A stretch of 64,000 bases of DNA. It comes from Sphingomonas sp. Leaf407. GTDB lineage: Bacteria; Pseudomonadota; Alphaproteobacteria; Sphingomonadales; Sphingomonadaceae. A program made the position numbers and the translations under genes. Position 1 is the stretch's first letter; each line of letters starts with the position of its first letter. A model generated the notes under the pieces. The model had not been told where the DNA came from. It saw only the letters and a program-made list of their open reading frames with translations, and did no database searches. This document shows positions 1 through 8,062 of the stretch, piece by piece. The stretch is taken from NCBI RefSeq assembly GCF_001425385.1, contig NZ_LMQO01000001.1, forward strand, positions 779,581-843,580. Direction: 5' to 3'.

Positions 1-387
1 GCGGTCGAGCAGGTCGGTGAGGTCGAGCATCGCCGCCGCTTCCTCGACCCGGCGGGCGATCTCCGCTTTGGGCAGGCGGGCGACCTTGAGCGGAAACGCG
101 ATATTCCCGGCGACGGTCAGGTGCGGGTAGAGCGCATAGGACTGGAACACCATCGCCACGCCGCGATCGGCGGGGGCGGCGTGGGTGACGTCGCGTCCGC
201 CGATGGTGATGCGGCCGCCGCTCGGATCTTCGAGGCCGGCGATCATCCGCAACAGCGTCGACTTGCCGCACCCCGATGGGCCGACCAGCACGACGAATTC
301 CCCGTCGGCGATGGTCAGGTCGCTGGGGTGAAGGACCGTCGTGTCGCCGAAGCGCTTGGACAGCCCCCTGATGTCGACCGCCGCCAT
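1..387 (-). CDS. Sugar ABC transporter ATP-binding protein (MalK/UgpC type), N-terminal part only
   Basis: This is the nucleotide-binding subunit of a carbohydrate ABC importer, which hydrolyses ATP at the inner face of the membrane. The reverse strand reads openly from the ATG at 387 to the window edge (129 codons), so the C-terminal half, including the signature and Walker B motifs, lies outside. Visible are a Walker A motif (GPSGCGKST, about residues 37-45) and a Q-loop in [13 protein letters not shown], the wording typical of the MalK/UgpC/MsmX branch. A GGAGG-like ribosome site precedes the ATG. It is divergent from poxB across about 157 bases. The membrane partners are not in the window, so the sugar is unknown. 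Confidence 0.93.
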   Translation of the reverse strand, partial: MAAVDIRGLSKRFGDTTVLHPSDLTIADGEFVVLVGPSGCGKSTLLRMIAGLEDPSGGRITIGGRDVTHAAPADRGVAMVFQSYALYPHLTVAGNIAFPLKVARLPKAEIARRVEEAAAMLDLTDLLDR

Positions 388-544
388 CGTTCCTCCTTCA
401 CGTTTCGGACCGAAGCAACGACCGTGCCCTATCAAACAGGAACCGGCGGCAGCGTCAAACCGGCGCGGCGTACCGAACCCTTGGGGCGCCTGAGCGTTCA
501 GCGCGCACCGGCATCACTGGCCGGTTCGTTCCCCGGAGTAGTTC

Positions 545-2299
545 ATGCCCAAGACCAGCGTCGCCGATCTCTTTGCCGAAACCCTGCATCTGGCCGGGGT
601 CGAGCGCATCTATGGCGTGGTCGGCGACAGCCTCAACGGCCTGACCGACAGCCTGCGGCGGCAGGGCAAGATCGAATGGGTCCATGTCCGCAACGAAGAG
701 GCGGGCGCGTTCGCCGCCGCCGCCGAGGCGCAGTTGACGGGCAAGCTGGCGGTATGCGCGGGATCGTGCGGGCCGGGCAACATGCACCTCATCAACGGGC
801 TGTACGACGCGCATCGCAGCCGCGTGCCGGTGCTGGCGATCGCCGCGCAGATTCCCAGCGGCGAGATCGGATCGAATTATTTCCAGGAGACGCGGCCCGA
901 GGCGCTGTTCCGCGAATGCAGCGTCTATTGCGAGACGATCACGACCGGCGAGCAGATGCCGCGCACGCTCGACACCGCGATCCGCGCGGCGACGGGGCAT
1001 CGCGGCGTCGCGGTGGTGGCGATGCCGGGCGACGTGGCGCTGACCTCGACCGAGGGGGTGCTGGCGCGCAATGGCGGTGCGCTGTTGCCGGCCGCACCGG
1101 TGGTGGTGCCGGGCGAGGGCGAACTGGCGAAGCTGGCGGCGGTGCTAAACGGTGCGGGCAAGGTGACGATCCTCGCCGGGCGCGGCTGTCGCGGCGCGCA
1201 TGCGCAGTTGATCGCCATCGCGCAGCGGTTGCAGGCGCCGGTCGTCCATGCGCTGGGCGGCAAGGAGTTCGTCGAATACGACAACCCCTATGACGTCGGC
1301 ATGACCGGGCTGATCGGATTTTCGAGCGGCTACGACGCGATGATGGGTTGCGACACGCTGCTGATGCTCGGCACCGACTTTCCCTATCGGCAATTCTACC
1401 CCGAACAGGCGAAGGTCGTGCAGATCGACCTGCGCCCGGAGAATCTGGGGCGGCGGACCGCGATCGATCTGGGCATTGTCGGCGATGTCGCGGCGACGAT
1501 CGATGCGGTGCTGCCCCGGCTGACGACCGGGCGGGACGGGGCGTTCCTCGCCGATGCGCGCGAGAATTATGCGAAGGCGCGCAAGGGGCTGGACGAACTG
1601 GCGCATGGCAAGCCGGGGAGCGGCATCCTCCACCCGCAGGAAGTGGCGCGGGTGGTCAGCGACCTCGCAAGCGACGACGCGGTCTTCACCGCCGATGTCG
1701 GCACGCCGACGATCTGGGCGGCGCGCTACCTGAAGATGAACGGGCGACGGCGGCTGATCGGGTCGTGGAACCACGGATCGATGGCCAATGCGCTGCCCCA
1801 TGCCATCGGCGTGCAGGCCAGTGCGCCCGGCCGTCAGGTCGTCAGCCTGTCGGGCGACGGCGGCCTCGCCATGTTGATGGGCGAGTTGCTGACGGTGCGG
1901 CAGTCGGGGTTGCCGGTGAAGATCATCGTCTTCAACAACGGGACGCTGGGGTTCGTCGAACTGGAAATGAAGGCGGCCGGCATGATCGAGACGGGCGTCG
2001 CGCTCGACAATCCCGATTTCGCCGCCGTCGCGCGGGCGATGGGCATTCACGGCGTGCGCGTGACCGATCCGGCGCACGTACGGGCAGGCGTGGCCGAGGT
2101 GCTGGCGCATCCCGGCCCCGCGCTGCTCGACGCGGTGACGGCGCGGACCGAATTGTCGATGCCGCCCAAGCTGACGCTCGAACAGATGACCGGCTTCACC
2201 CTTTATGCCGCGAAGGCGATCCTGAGCGGACGCGGCGATGCGGTGGTCGAACTCGGGCGGACCAATATCGGGCTGATCGGCAGCCTGCTGGGGCGCTGA
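545..2299 (+). CDS. poxB: Pyruvate dehydrogenase (quinone) / pyruvate oxidase, ThDP-dependent
   Basis: The 584-residue protein has the three-domain layout of ThDP-dependent decarboxylases: an N-terminal PYR domain with the catalytic Glu in RNEEAGAFAA (near residue 50), a central domain, and a C-terminal PP domain with the GDGG...FNN cofactor motif (near residues 435-465). Length and wording (YGVVGDSLNGL, SCGPGNMHLINGLYDAH) match PoxB, which oxidatively decarboxylates pyruvate to acetate and CO2 and passes electrons to ubiquinone. Acetolactate synthase is a relative, but the PoxB wording at the N terminus argues against it. It stands alone, convergent with the GH16 gene, whose stop codon is only a base away. 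Confidence 0.9.
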   Translation: MPKTSVADLFAETLHLAGVERIYGVVGDSLNGLTDSLRRQGKIEWVHVRNEEAGAFAAAAEAQLTGKLAVCAGSCGPGNMHLINGLYDAHRSRVPVLAIAAQIPSGEIGSNYFQETRPEALFRECSVYCETITTGEQMPRTLDTAIRAATGHRGVAVVAMPGDVALTSTEGVLARNGGALLPAAPVVVPGEGELAKLAAVLNGAGKVTILAGRGCRGAHAQLIAIAQRLQAPVVHALGGKEFVEYDNPYDVGMTGLIGFSSGYDAMMGCDTLLMLGTDFPYRQFYPEQAKVVQIDLRPENLGRRTAIDLGIVGDVAATIDAVLPRLTTGRDGAFLADARENYAKARKGLDELAHGKPGSGILHPQEVARVVSDLASDDAVFTADVGTPTIWAARYLKMNGRRRLIGSWNHGSMANALPHAIGVQASAPGRQVVSLSGDGGLAMLMGELLTVRQSGLPVKIIVFNNGTLGFVELEMKAAGMIETGVALDNPDFAAVARAMGIHGVRVTDPAHVRAGVAEVLAHPGPALLDAVTARTELSMPPKLTLEQMTGFTLYAAKAILSGRGDAVVELGRTNIGLIGSLLGR

Positions 2300-2300
2300 G

Positions 2301-3149
2301 TCAGCGTGCCCAGTAACGGACGTAATCGACCCGCATCGCCTGTGGAAAGGCGGTGTCGTCGATTCCGCGCGCGCCGGCCCAGTCGCCGCCGACCGCGACG
2401 TTGAGGATCAGGTCATACGGGCGGGTGAACGGCCATGCCGCTTGCCCGCCCGGCTGGTCGTTGCGGACCCGCATATAGCCCCGCCCGTCGATGCCGATGG
2501 TGATCGTGTCGGGGGTCCATTCGAGCTGATAGCGGTGCATCGAATCGCAGGCGCGGGGCAGGGTGGTTTCGGCGCCGCGCTGCGTCCCCTTCACATGGTT
2601 GAACGCACCGCTGTGAACGGTGCCAAGCACCACGCCGGGATTCGAGCCGACCATTTCCATGACGTCGATCTCACCGGCATCGGGCCATTTGCCGTCGGGT
2701 GGCAGCAGCCAGATCGCCGGCCAGATGCCGCGTCCGCACGGCAGTTGCGCGCGGATTTCATAGAAGCCGTAGCCCAGCGGCTGGCGGGTCACGAGCTTCG
2801 CCGAGCTATACGCCTGTCCGCCCCAGTCCGGCCGATCGCGCAGCCGTTCGGCCCGCGCCTCGATCACCAGCGCGCCGCGCTCGATCCGCGTGTTCTCGGG
2901 GCGGTCGGCGGCGTAATATTGCCGTTCGTTGTTGTACCATCCGGCCTTGTTGCGCGCCGTGTCGTAGCGCCAGCGGGTGGTATCGATCGCAGGCGCGTCG
3001 AACTCGTCGGCGAAGCGCGGGGTGCCGGCGGGGGCCGCCATCGGCACGTCCACCCGGTAATTGTCCGCGCCCAGCGACGGCGAAGTCTGCACGGGACCAG
3101 CCACGGCGGGGGCCGACGCCGCAAGCAGGATGAATGCCAACCGTTTCAT
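2301..3149 (-). CDS. Secreted GH16 family endo-beta-glucanase (laminarinase-like)
   Basis: This is a glycoside hydrolase of family 16 that should cleave beta-1,3 or mixed-linked glucans outside the cytoplasm. The start was set at the ATG at 3149 because a GAGAAGG ribosome site precedes it and the product then begins with a signal peptide (MKRLAFILLAASAPAVAG); a longer open frame upstream has neither. The catalytic signature EIDVME is present, with E160 as nucleophile and E165 as acid/base, in the form lacking the beta-bulge insertion, or nearly so, that is seen in laminarinases. Conserved NNERQYY and GIWPAIWLLP stretches support this. The 282 residues are a single domain without a binding module. 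It is divergent from the sugar permease across a LacI-type site. Confidence 0.9.
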   Translation of the reverse strand: MKRLAFILLAASAPAVAGPVQTSPSLGADNYRVDVPMAAPAGTPRFADEFDAPAIDTTRWRYDTARNKAGWYNNERQYYAADRPENTRIERGALVIEARAERLRDRPDWGGQAYSSAKLVTRQPLGYGFYEIRAQLPCGRGIWPAIWLLPPDGKWPDAGEIDVMEMVGSNPGVVLGTVHSGAFNHVKGTQRGAETTLPRACDSMHRYQLEWTPDTITIGIDGRGYMRVRNDQPGGQAAWPFTRPYDLILNVAVGGDWAGARGIDDTAFPQAMRVDYVRYWAR

Positions 3150-3230
3150 CACCTTCTCCCGTTGTGGACCTTCTGGTCCGCTTGCCACACGAATGGCATG
3201 CGTCGGGTATCCAAGGCAACGCAGACTATC

Positions 3231-3246
3231 CTGCAATCGATTGTTG
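3231..3246. promoter_or_regulatory. LacI-type operator between GH16 gene and sugar permease operon
   Basis: The sequence CTGCAATCGATTGTTG contains a perfect 10-base palindrome centred on CG and resembles the sites at 10664 and 12306 (TTGCAA-NCGN-TTGCAA). It lies in the intergenic region shared by two divergent sugar genes. The right half is weaker than the left. The regulator that binds it is inferred to be of the LacI family and may lie outside the window. Confidence 0.5.
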
Positions 3247-3322
3247 CAATGATCCCGGCGGCTGCGTATCATATTCACAAGCTCGCGCCAGACGGGCTTG
3301 TCCGCGACTGTGAGGATGTCCG

Positions 3323-4660
3323 ATGCGTCTGCCCGCCACCAAGCCCCGCCTGTCCCTGCCCCGTATCCTCGAAATGAACCTCGGGTTCCTCGGGCTGCAA
3401 TTCTCGTTCGGGTTGCAGCAGGGGAATATGGCGCCGATCTACAGCTATCTCGGCGCGTCGGAAGCGACGTTGCCGTTGCTGGGGCTGGCCGGGCCGATCA
3501 CCGGGCTGCTGGTCCAGCCGGTCATCGGTGCGCTCAGCGACCGGACCGACAGCCGCTTCGGACGGCGCACGCCCTATTTCATCGCCGGTGCGGTGCTGTG
3601 CGCGCTGGGGCTGTTCTTCATGCCGCTCAGCTCGTCGCTGCTGATGGCGGTGTCGCTGCTGTGGATTCTCGATGCCGGCAACAACATCACGATGGAGCCG
3701 TACCGCGCCTATGTGTCGGACCGGTTGAACGAGGACCAGCACCAGATCGGCTTCCTGTCGCAAAGCGCCTTCACCGGCCTGGCGCAGATGCTGGCGTTCC
3801 TCACCCCGTCGCTGCTGGTGTGGGCGGGGATGAACCAGGACTGGGTCGATACCCACAACATCCCCTACACCGCGCGGATCACCTTCATGCTCGGCGCGAT
3901 CCTCAGCTTCTCGACGATCCTGTGGTCGATCTGGCGCGTCCCCGAACTGCCGCTGGCACCCGAGGAGCGCGCGCGGATCGCCGCCGAGCCAAAGGGGTTC
4001 GGCGCGATGCTAACCGAAATCGGATCGGCGATCCGCGACATGCCGCAGGCGATGCGCAAGCTGGCGCTGATGAGCCTGTTCCAATGGTATGCGATGGCGG
4101 CCTATTGGGGCTATGTCATCTATTCGATCGGCCGGTCGGTCTATGGCACGTCGGTCGCGACCTCGTCGGGCTTCCATTCGGCGGTGCTGACCAACGGCGA
4201 GATGGCGGCGTTCTACAACGGTATCGCCTTCCTCGCCGCCTTCGCGATGGTGCCGCTCGCCAAACGGATGGGCGCGGCGTCGCTCCATGCGCTGTGCCTG
4301 ATGCTGGCGGGGGCGGGGATGCTGTGGCTGCCGCATATCACCGACAAATGGATGCTGTTCCTGCCGGCGATCGGCATCGGCATCGGCTGGGCCAGCATCA
4401 TGGGCAACCCCTATGTCATCCTCGCCGGATCGATCCCGCCGGAGCGGACCGGGGTCTACATGGGCATCTTTAACATGATGATCGTCATCCCGATGCTGAT
4501 CTTCTCGGGCACGATGTGGCTGTTCTATGACCGGCTGCTGGGTGGCGATCCACGCAACGTGCTGACGTTGTGCGGCGTGCTGATGTTCGCCGCCGCCGCC
4601 GCGGTGTGGAGCGTGCGCGAGCGCAACGCCGCCGGGCTGCCGGTCGGAGCGACCGCATGA
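3323..4660 (+). CDS. MFS sugar permease, SLC45/sucrose-symporter type
   Basis: An inner-membrane sugar transporter of 445 residues with about twelve hydrophobic segments. The N-terminal wording ([22 protein letters not shown], then [21 protein letters not shown]) matches the glycoside/sucrose permeases found in TonB-receptor sugar loci, such as the SuxC type of xanthomonads. Its stop overlaps the start of the GH36 gene by four bases (ATGA), and that gene overlaps GH68 in the same way, so the three are translationally coupled. Alpha-galactosidase plus a fructosyl hydrolase beside it suggests import of sucrose or raffinose-family oligosaccharides. The exact substrate is an inference from these neighbours. 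Confidence 0.88.
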   Translation: MRLPATKPRLSLPRILEMNLGFLGLQFSFGLQQGNMAPIYSYLGASEATLPLLGLAGPITGLLVQPVIGALSDRTDSRFGRRTPYFIAGAVLCALGLFFMPLSSSLLMAVSLLWILDAGNNITMEPYRAYVSDRLNEDQHQIGFLSQSAFTGLAQMLAFLTPSLLVWAGMNQDWVDTHNIPYTARITFMLGAILSFSTILWSIWRVPELPLAPEERARIAAEPKGFGAMLTEIGSAIRDMPQAMRKLALMSLFQWYAMAAYWGYVIYSIGRSVYGTSVATSSGFHSAVLTNGEMAAFYNGIAFLAAFAMVPLAKRMGAASLHALCLMLAGAGMLWLPHITDKWMLFLPAIGIGIGWASIMGNPYVILAGSIPPERTGVYMGIFNMMIVIPMLIFSGTMWLFYDRLLGGDPRNVLTLCGVLMFAAAAAVWSVRERNAAGLPVGATA

Positions 4661-6765
4661 TCGCCGCGCTCCATGCCGGCGACGCCTGCGTCGTGATCGA
4701 ACAGCGCGGCGTGTTGCCGCCGGTGTGGCGCTGGTGGGGGCCGCGCGTCGGGACCGACCGGCTGCCGCCGATCGGCGACGTCCGCCCGCCGGCCTCCTTC
4801 TCGCTCGACGTGGATCAGCCGTTGCCGGTGGTGCCGGCGCGCGGAACCGGCTGGTTCGGCCCCGCCGCGCTCGACGGCCACCGCGCGGGACGATCGTTCG
4901 CCCACTGGTTCGAAACGCAGTCGGTCGAGACGGGCGACGATGCGATCACGGTGACGCTGGTCGATCGTACCGCGCGGGTCACCCTCGTCCAGCGGATCGC
5001 CCGGACCAACGGCGCGCTCGTCCTGTCGGCATCGGTGGTGAACGACGGCGACGACCCGCTCGACATCGCGTGGCTGGCGGCGGGGACACTGCCGCTGCCC
5101 GCCGACTGCGCGGCGATCCACAGCTTCACCGGGCGGCACAATGCCGAATTCGTGCCCCATGCCGAACCGATGCCAGCGCATGGCTGGGTGCGGGAGAACC
5201 GCCGCGGGCTGACCGGCCATGCCGGGCCGCCGGGGCTGTTCGTGACCGGACCGGCGGCGGGGTGGCATGCCGGACGGGTGCATGGCGCGCAACTGGCGTG
5301 GTCGGGCAACCACCGGCTGGCAGTCGAGCGCGACGACGACGGCGTCTGGATGTTGCAGATGGGCGAGGCGCTGGCCCCCGGTGAGGTCCGGCTGGCCCCG
5401 GGCGAGCGCTACGACAGCCCGGAGATGCTCGCGGTGTGCTCGACCGACGGCATCAACGGGGCGATTCAAGCCTTTCACGCGGCAGTCCGCGCCCGCGCGC
5501 CATGGCCCGCCGCCGGCGCGCCGCCGCGCCCTGTGCATGTCAACAGTTGGGAAGGCTTCTACTTCGATCATGACGAAGCGGCGTTGATGGCGCTGGCCGA
5601 CCGGTCGGCCGCGCTCGGCGTCGAGCGGTTCGTCCTCGACGACGGCTGGTTCACGGGGCGAAACGACGATACCGCCGCGCTCGGCGACTGGAGCACCGAT
5701 CCGGTCAAATATCCGCGCGGGTTGAAACCGCTGGCGGACCATGTCGTCGCGCTGGGCATGGAATTCGGGCTGTGGGTCGAACCGGAAATGGTCAATCCCG
5801 ACAGCGACCTCGCCCGCGCCCATCCCGACTGGGCGTTGCAGGTGGCCGGCGTGCCCAGGCTTACCTCGCGCAACCAGTGGGTGCTCGATCTCGGGCGCCC
5901 GGCAGTGCGTGACTATCTGTTCGATGCGATCGACCGGCTGCTGCGCGACCTGCCGATCGCCTATCTCAAATGGGATCACAACCGCGATCTGGCCCCCGCC
6001 GGCGGGGCCGACGGACGCGCGGGCTATCATGCGCAGGTGCTGGGTGCCTATGCGCTGTTCGACCGGCTGCGCGTGGCGCACCCGGCGGTCGAGATCGAGG
6101 CGTGCGCCGGCGGTGGCGGGCGGATCGACGCCGGCATCGCCACGCGCAGCCACCGGTTCTGGACCAGCGACTGTATCGATGCGGTCAGCCGGGTCAGGAT
6201 GCAGCGCGGCTTCCTCCATTTCCTGCCGCCCGAGATGATGGGCGCGCATGTCGGCGCCAGCCCGGCGCATTCGACCGGCCGCCGCCAGGGGATGGCGTTC
6301 CGCGCCGCCGTGGCGCTGCCGGGGCATCTCGGCGTCGAACTCGACCCCGCGACGATCCGCGATCGCGAGGCAGAAATCCTGGCAACGGCGATCGCGCGCT
6401 ACAAGGCGCTGCGCGGCTGGCTTCATCATGGCCGGCTGTGGCTAGGCGAGGGCGCGGACGGGCTGGTGTGGCAGTTGCACGGCGAACCGGGCGACTGGCT
6501 GCTTAGCGTCACCCGCACCGATCCGACCACCATCCGCCGCCCGCCGGCGATCCCGCTGCCGCCGCTCAGCGGAGCGGGCGCGGTGCGCGTCCGCCTGATC
6601 GATCTGGCGAGCGAGGACGGCCACCCGCCCCCCGACGCCCCGCTGTTCGCCGCGATGCGGGGGGAGGGCGTGGCGTTCGATGGCGACTGGCTGGCGCAGG
6701 CCGGCCTGCCGATGCCCGCAATGAAGGCGGAGAGCGTCGCGCTCTTCGCGCTGGAGACGCTATGA
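4657..6765 (+). CDS. GH36 alpha-galactosidase
   Basis: The enzyme removes terminal alpha-1,6-galactose, for example converting raffinose to galactose and sucrose. The 702-residue protein has the family layout: an N-terminal beta-supersandwich, a central TIM barrel and a C-terminal beta domain. The nucleophile is D440 in YLKWDHNRDL and the acid/base is D505 in FWTSDCIDAVSR. The start was placed at the ATG at 4657, which overlaps the permease stop; an open frame continues upstream but is an Arg-rich shadow of the permease gene. No signal peptide is visible, so it should act in the cytoplasm on sugar brought in by the permease. The stop overlaps the start of the GH68 gene. Confidence 0.93.
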   Translation: MIAALHAGDACVVIEQRGVLPPVWRWWGPRVGTDRLPPIGDVRPPASFSLDVDQPLPVVPARGTGWFGPAALDGHRAGRSFAHWFETQSVETGDDAITVTLVDRTARVTLVQRIARTNGALVLSASVVNDGDDPLDIAWLAAGTLPLPADCAAIHSFTGRHNAEFVPHAEPMPAHGWVRENRRGLTGHAGPPGLFVTGPAAGWHAGRVHGAQLAWSGNHRLAVERDDDGVWMLQMGEALAPGEVRLAPGERYDSPEMLAVCSTDGINGAIQAFHAAVRARAPWPAAGAPPRPVHVNSWEGFYFDHDEAALMALADRSAALGVERFVLDDGWFTGRNDDTAALGDWSTDPVKYPRGLKPLADHVVALGMEFGLWVEPEMVNPDSDLARAHPDWALQVAGVPRLTSRNQWVLDLGRPAVRDYLFDAIDRLLRDLPIAYLKWDHNRDLAPAGGADGRAGYHAQVLGAYALFDRLRVAHPAVEIEACAGGGGRIDAGIATRSHRFWTSDCIDAVSRVRMQRGFLHFLPPEMMGAHVGASPAHSTGRRQGMAFRAAVALPGHLGVELDPATIRDREAEILATAIARYKALRGWLHHGRLWLGEGADGLVWQLHGEPGDWLLSVTRTDPTTIRRPPAIPLPPLSGAGAVRVRLIDLASEDGHPPPDAPLFAAMRGEGVAFDGDWLAQAGLPMPAMKAESVALFALETL

Positions 6766-7910
6766 CGACGACTGCCTGCTCCCCGGCCATGACCCGGACC
6801 ACCCCGACCCACTGGTCGATCGAGGCCGCGCGACTAGCGGCGGATCAACCCGCCGCCGCGCTGCCGGTGTTCATGCAAGCGGACGTTTGCGCGATCCTGC
6901 CCGGTCATGACCTGTGGGACATGTGGCAGATCGCCGATGCCGACGGGCGTACCACGATCGTCGACGGGCGGAGCTGGTGGTTCTTCCTCGCCACGCCGCA
7001 GTTCGCCGATCCCGACGATCGCCACGACGCCGCGCGCATCCGCCTGACCAGCCATGGCGCGGACGGCTGGCGCGATCATGGCGATGCCTTTCCCGACGGC
7101 TTCGCGCCGGGCAGCCGCGAATGGTCCGGGTCAGCGGTACTCGCCGACGACGGCACGACGCTGACGATGTATTTCACCGCTTCGGGCCGGCGGGGGGAGG
7201 CGCGTACCTTCGAGCAACGCCTGTTCGAAACGGTCGGGCGGTTCGCCGATGGCCGCGTTGGTGACTGGTCGCCACCGGTCGAATCGGTCGCGGCGGACGG
7301 TGTCACCTATCTGCGCGCGGATCAGGGCGACGCGGTCGATGGCCGTATCAAGGGGTTCCGCGATCCCGGCTATTTCCGCGATCCCGCGAGCGGCATCGAC
7401 TATCTGCTGTTCGTCGGATCGGCCGGCTGGGTCGACGATGTCCACGACGGCATCATCGGCGTCGCCGAACGCGCCGCGCCCGCTGCGCCATGGCGGCTTA
7501 ACCCCCCGCTGGTCGAGGCGATCGGCGTCAACAGCGAACTCGAACGACCGCATATCGTGCTTCGCGACGGTCGTTATTATCTGTTCTGGTCAACGCAGGG
7601 GAAGCGGTTCGCCCCCGGCACCGGCGCGCCGACCGGGCTGTACGGAATGGTCGCCGACACCATGACCGGGCCGTGGCTGCCGCTCAACAGCTCGGGGCTG
7701 GTCGCCGCCAATCCGGCCGCCGAACCGTATCAGGCCTATTGCTGGTGGGTGACGGGCGAGCTAGACGTCATCAGCTTCGTCGATAGCTGGGGCCTCGCCG
7801 GGGCGGAGCCGACCGACGCCGCCACCCGCCGCGCGCATTTCGGCGGAACGGCCGCGCCGTTCTTCCGCCTCGCACTGGACGGGACGACCGCCCGGATCGT
7901 CACCGACTGA
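6762..7910 (+). CDS. GH68 family fructosyl hydrolase (levansucrase/invertase-like), leaderless
   Basis: A family 68 five-bladed propeller enzyme that acts on sucrose, either hydrolysing it or transferring the fructosyl unit. The triad is visible: nucleophile D53 in DLWDMW, transition-state stabiliser D201 in FRDPGYF, and acid/base E261 in ELERPH; the WSGSA motif near residue 126 also fits. Well-studied members are secreted, but this 382-residue form has no signal peptide and is coupled by ATGA overlap to a cytoplasmic alpha-galactosidase and a permease. Its likely job is therefore intracellular cleavage of imported or raffinose-derived sucrose rather than levan synthesis. A terminator follows directly. 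Confidence 0.88.
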   Translation: MTTTACSPAMTRTTPTHWSIEAARLAADQPAAALPVFMQADVCAILPGHDLWDMWQIADADGRTTIVDGRSWWFFLATPQFADPDDRHDAARIRLTSHGADGWRDHGDAFPDGFAPGSREWSGSAVLADDGTTLTMYFTASGRRGEARTFEQRLFETVGRFADGRVGDWSPPVESVAADGVTYLRADQGDAVDGRIKGFRDPGYFRDPASGIDYLLFVGSAGWVDDVHDGIIGVAERAAPAAPWRLNPPLVEAIGVNSELERPHIVLRDGRYYLFWSTQGKRFAPGTGAPTGLYGMVADTMTGPWLPLNSSGLVAANPAAEPYQAYCWWVTGELDVISFVDSWGLAGAEPTDAATRRAHFGGTAAPFFRLALDGTTARIVTD

Positions 7911-7935
7911 CCAGGTGTATCATGTGAAGTGCCGA

Positions 7936-7970
7936 CGCCCGGCCGGGACTGCTCCGGTCGGGCGTTTTGT
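7936..7970 (+). terminator. Intrinsic terminator after the permease-GH36-GH68 operon
   Basis: An 11-base GC-rich stem (CGCCCGGCCGG pairing with CCGGTCGGGCG, one G-U pair) is followed by TTTTGTT. It begins about 25 bases after the GH68 stop codon and closes that operon. Confidence 0.8.
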
Positions 7971-8003
7971 TGTGCGTGGCCTGCCTCCCGGCAAACAATG
8001 AAC

Positions 8004-8038
8004 AAAAAAAGGGCGGCGGGACCGAAGTCCTGCCGCCC
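8004..8038 (-). terminator. Intrinsic terminator after the first TonB receptor
   Basis: On the reverse strand a stem of about 12 pairs closed by a TTCG tetraloop (GGAC-TTCG-GTCC at its tip) is followed by a run of seven T. It lies about 25 bases past the receptor stop and faces the GH68 terminator. Confidence 0.88.
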
Positions 8039-8062
8039 ATGGTCAGGCTGGGGAGAAAATGG

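Noticed and set aside
4525..6429. A reverse open frame of about 630 codons opposite the alpha-galactosidase
   Set aside because: Shadow of GH36, which has clear catalytic motifs and operon coupling.
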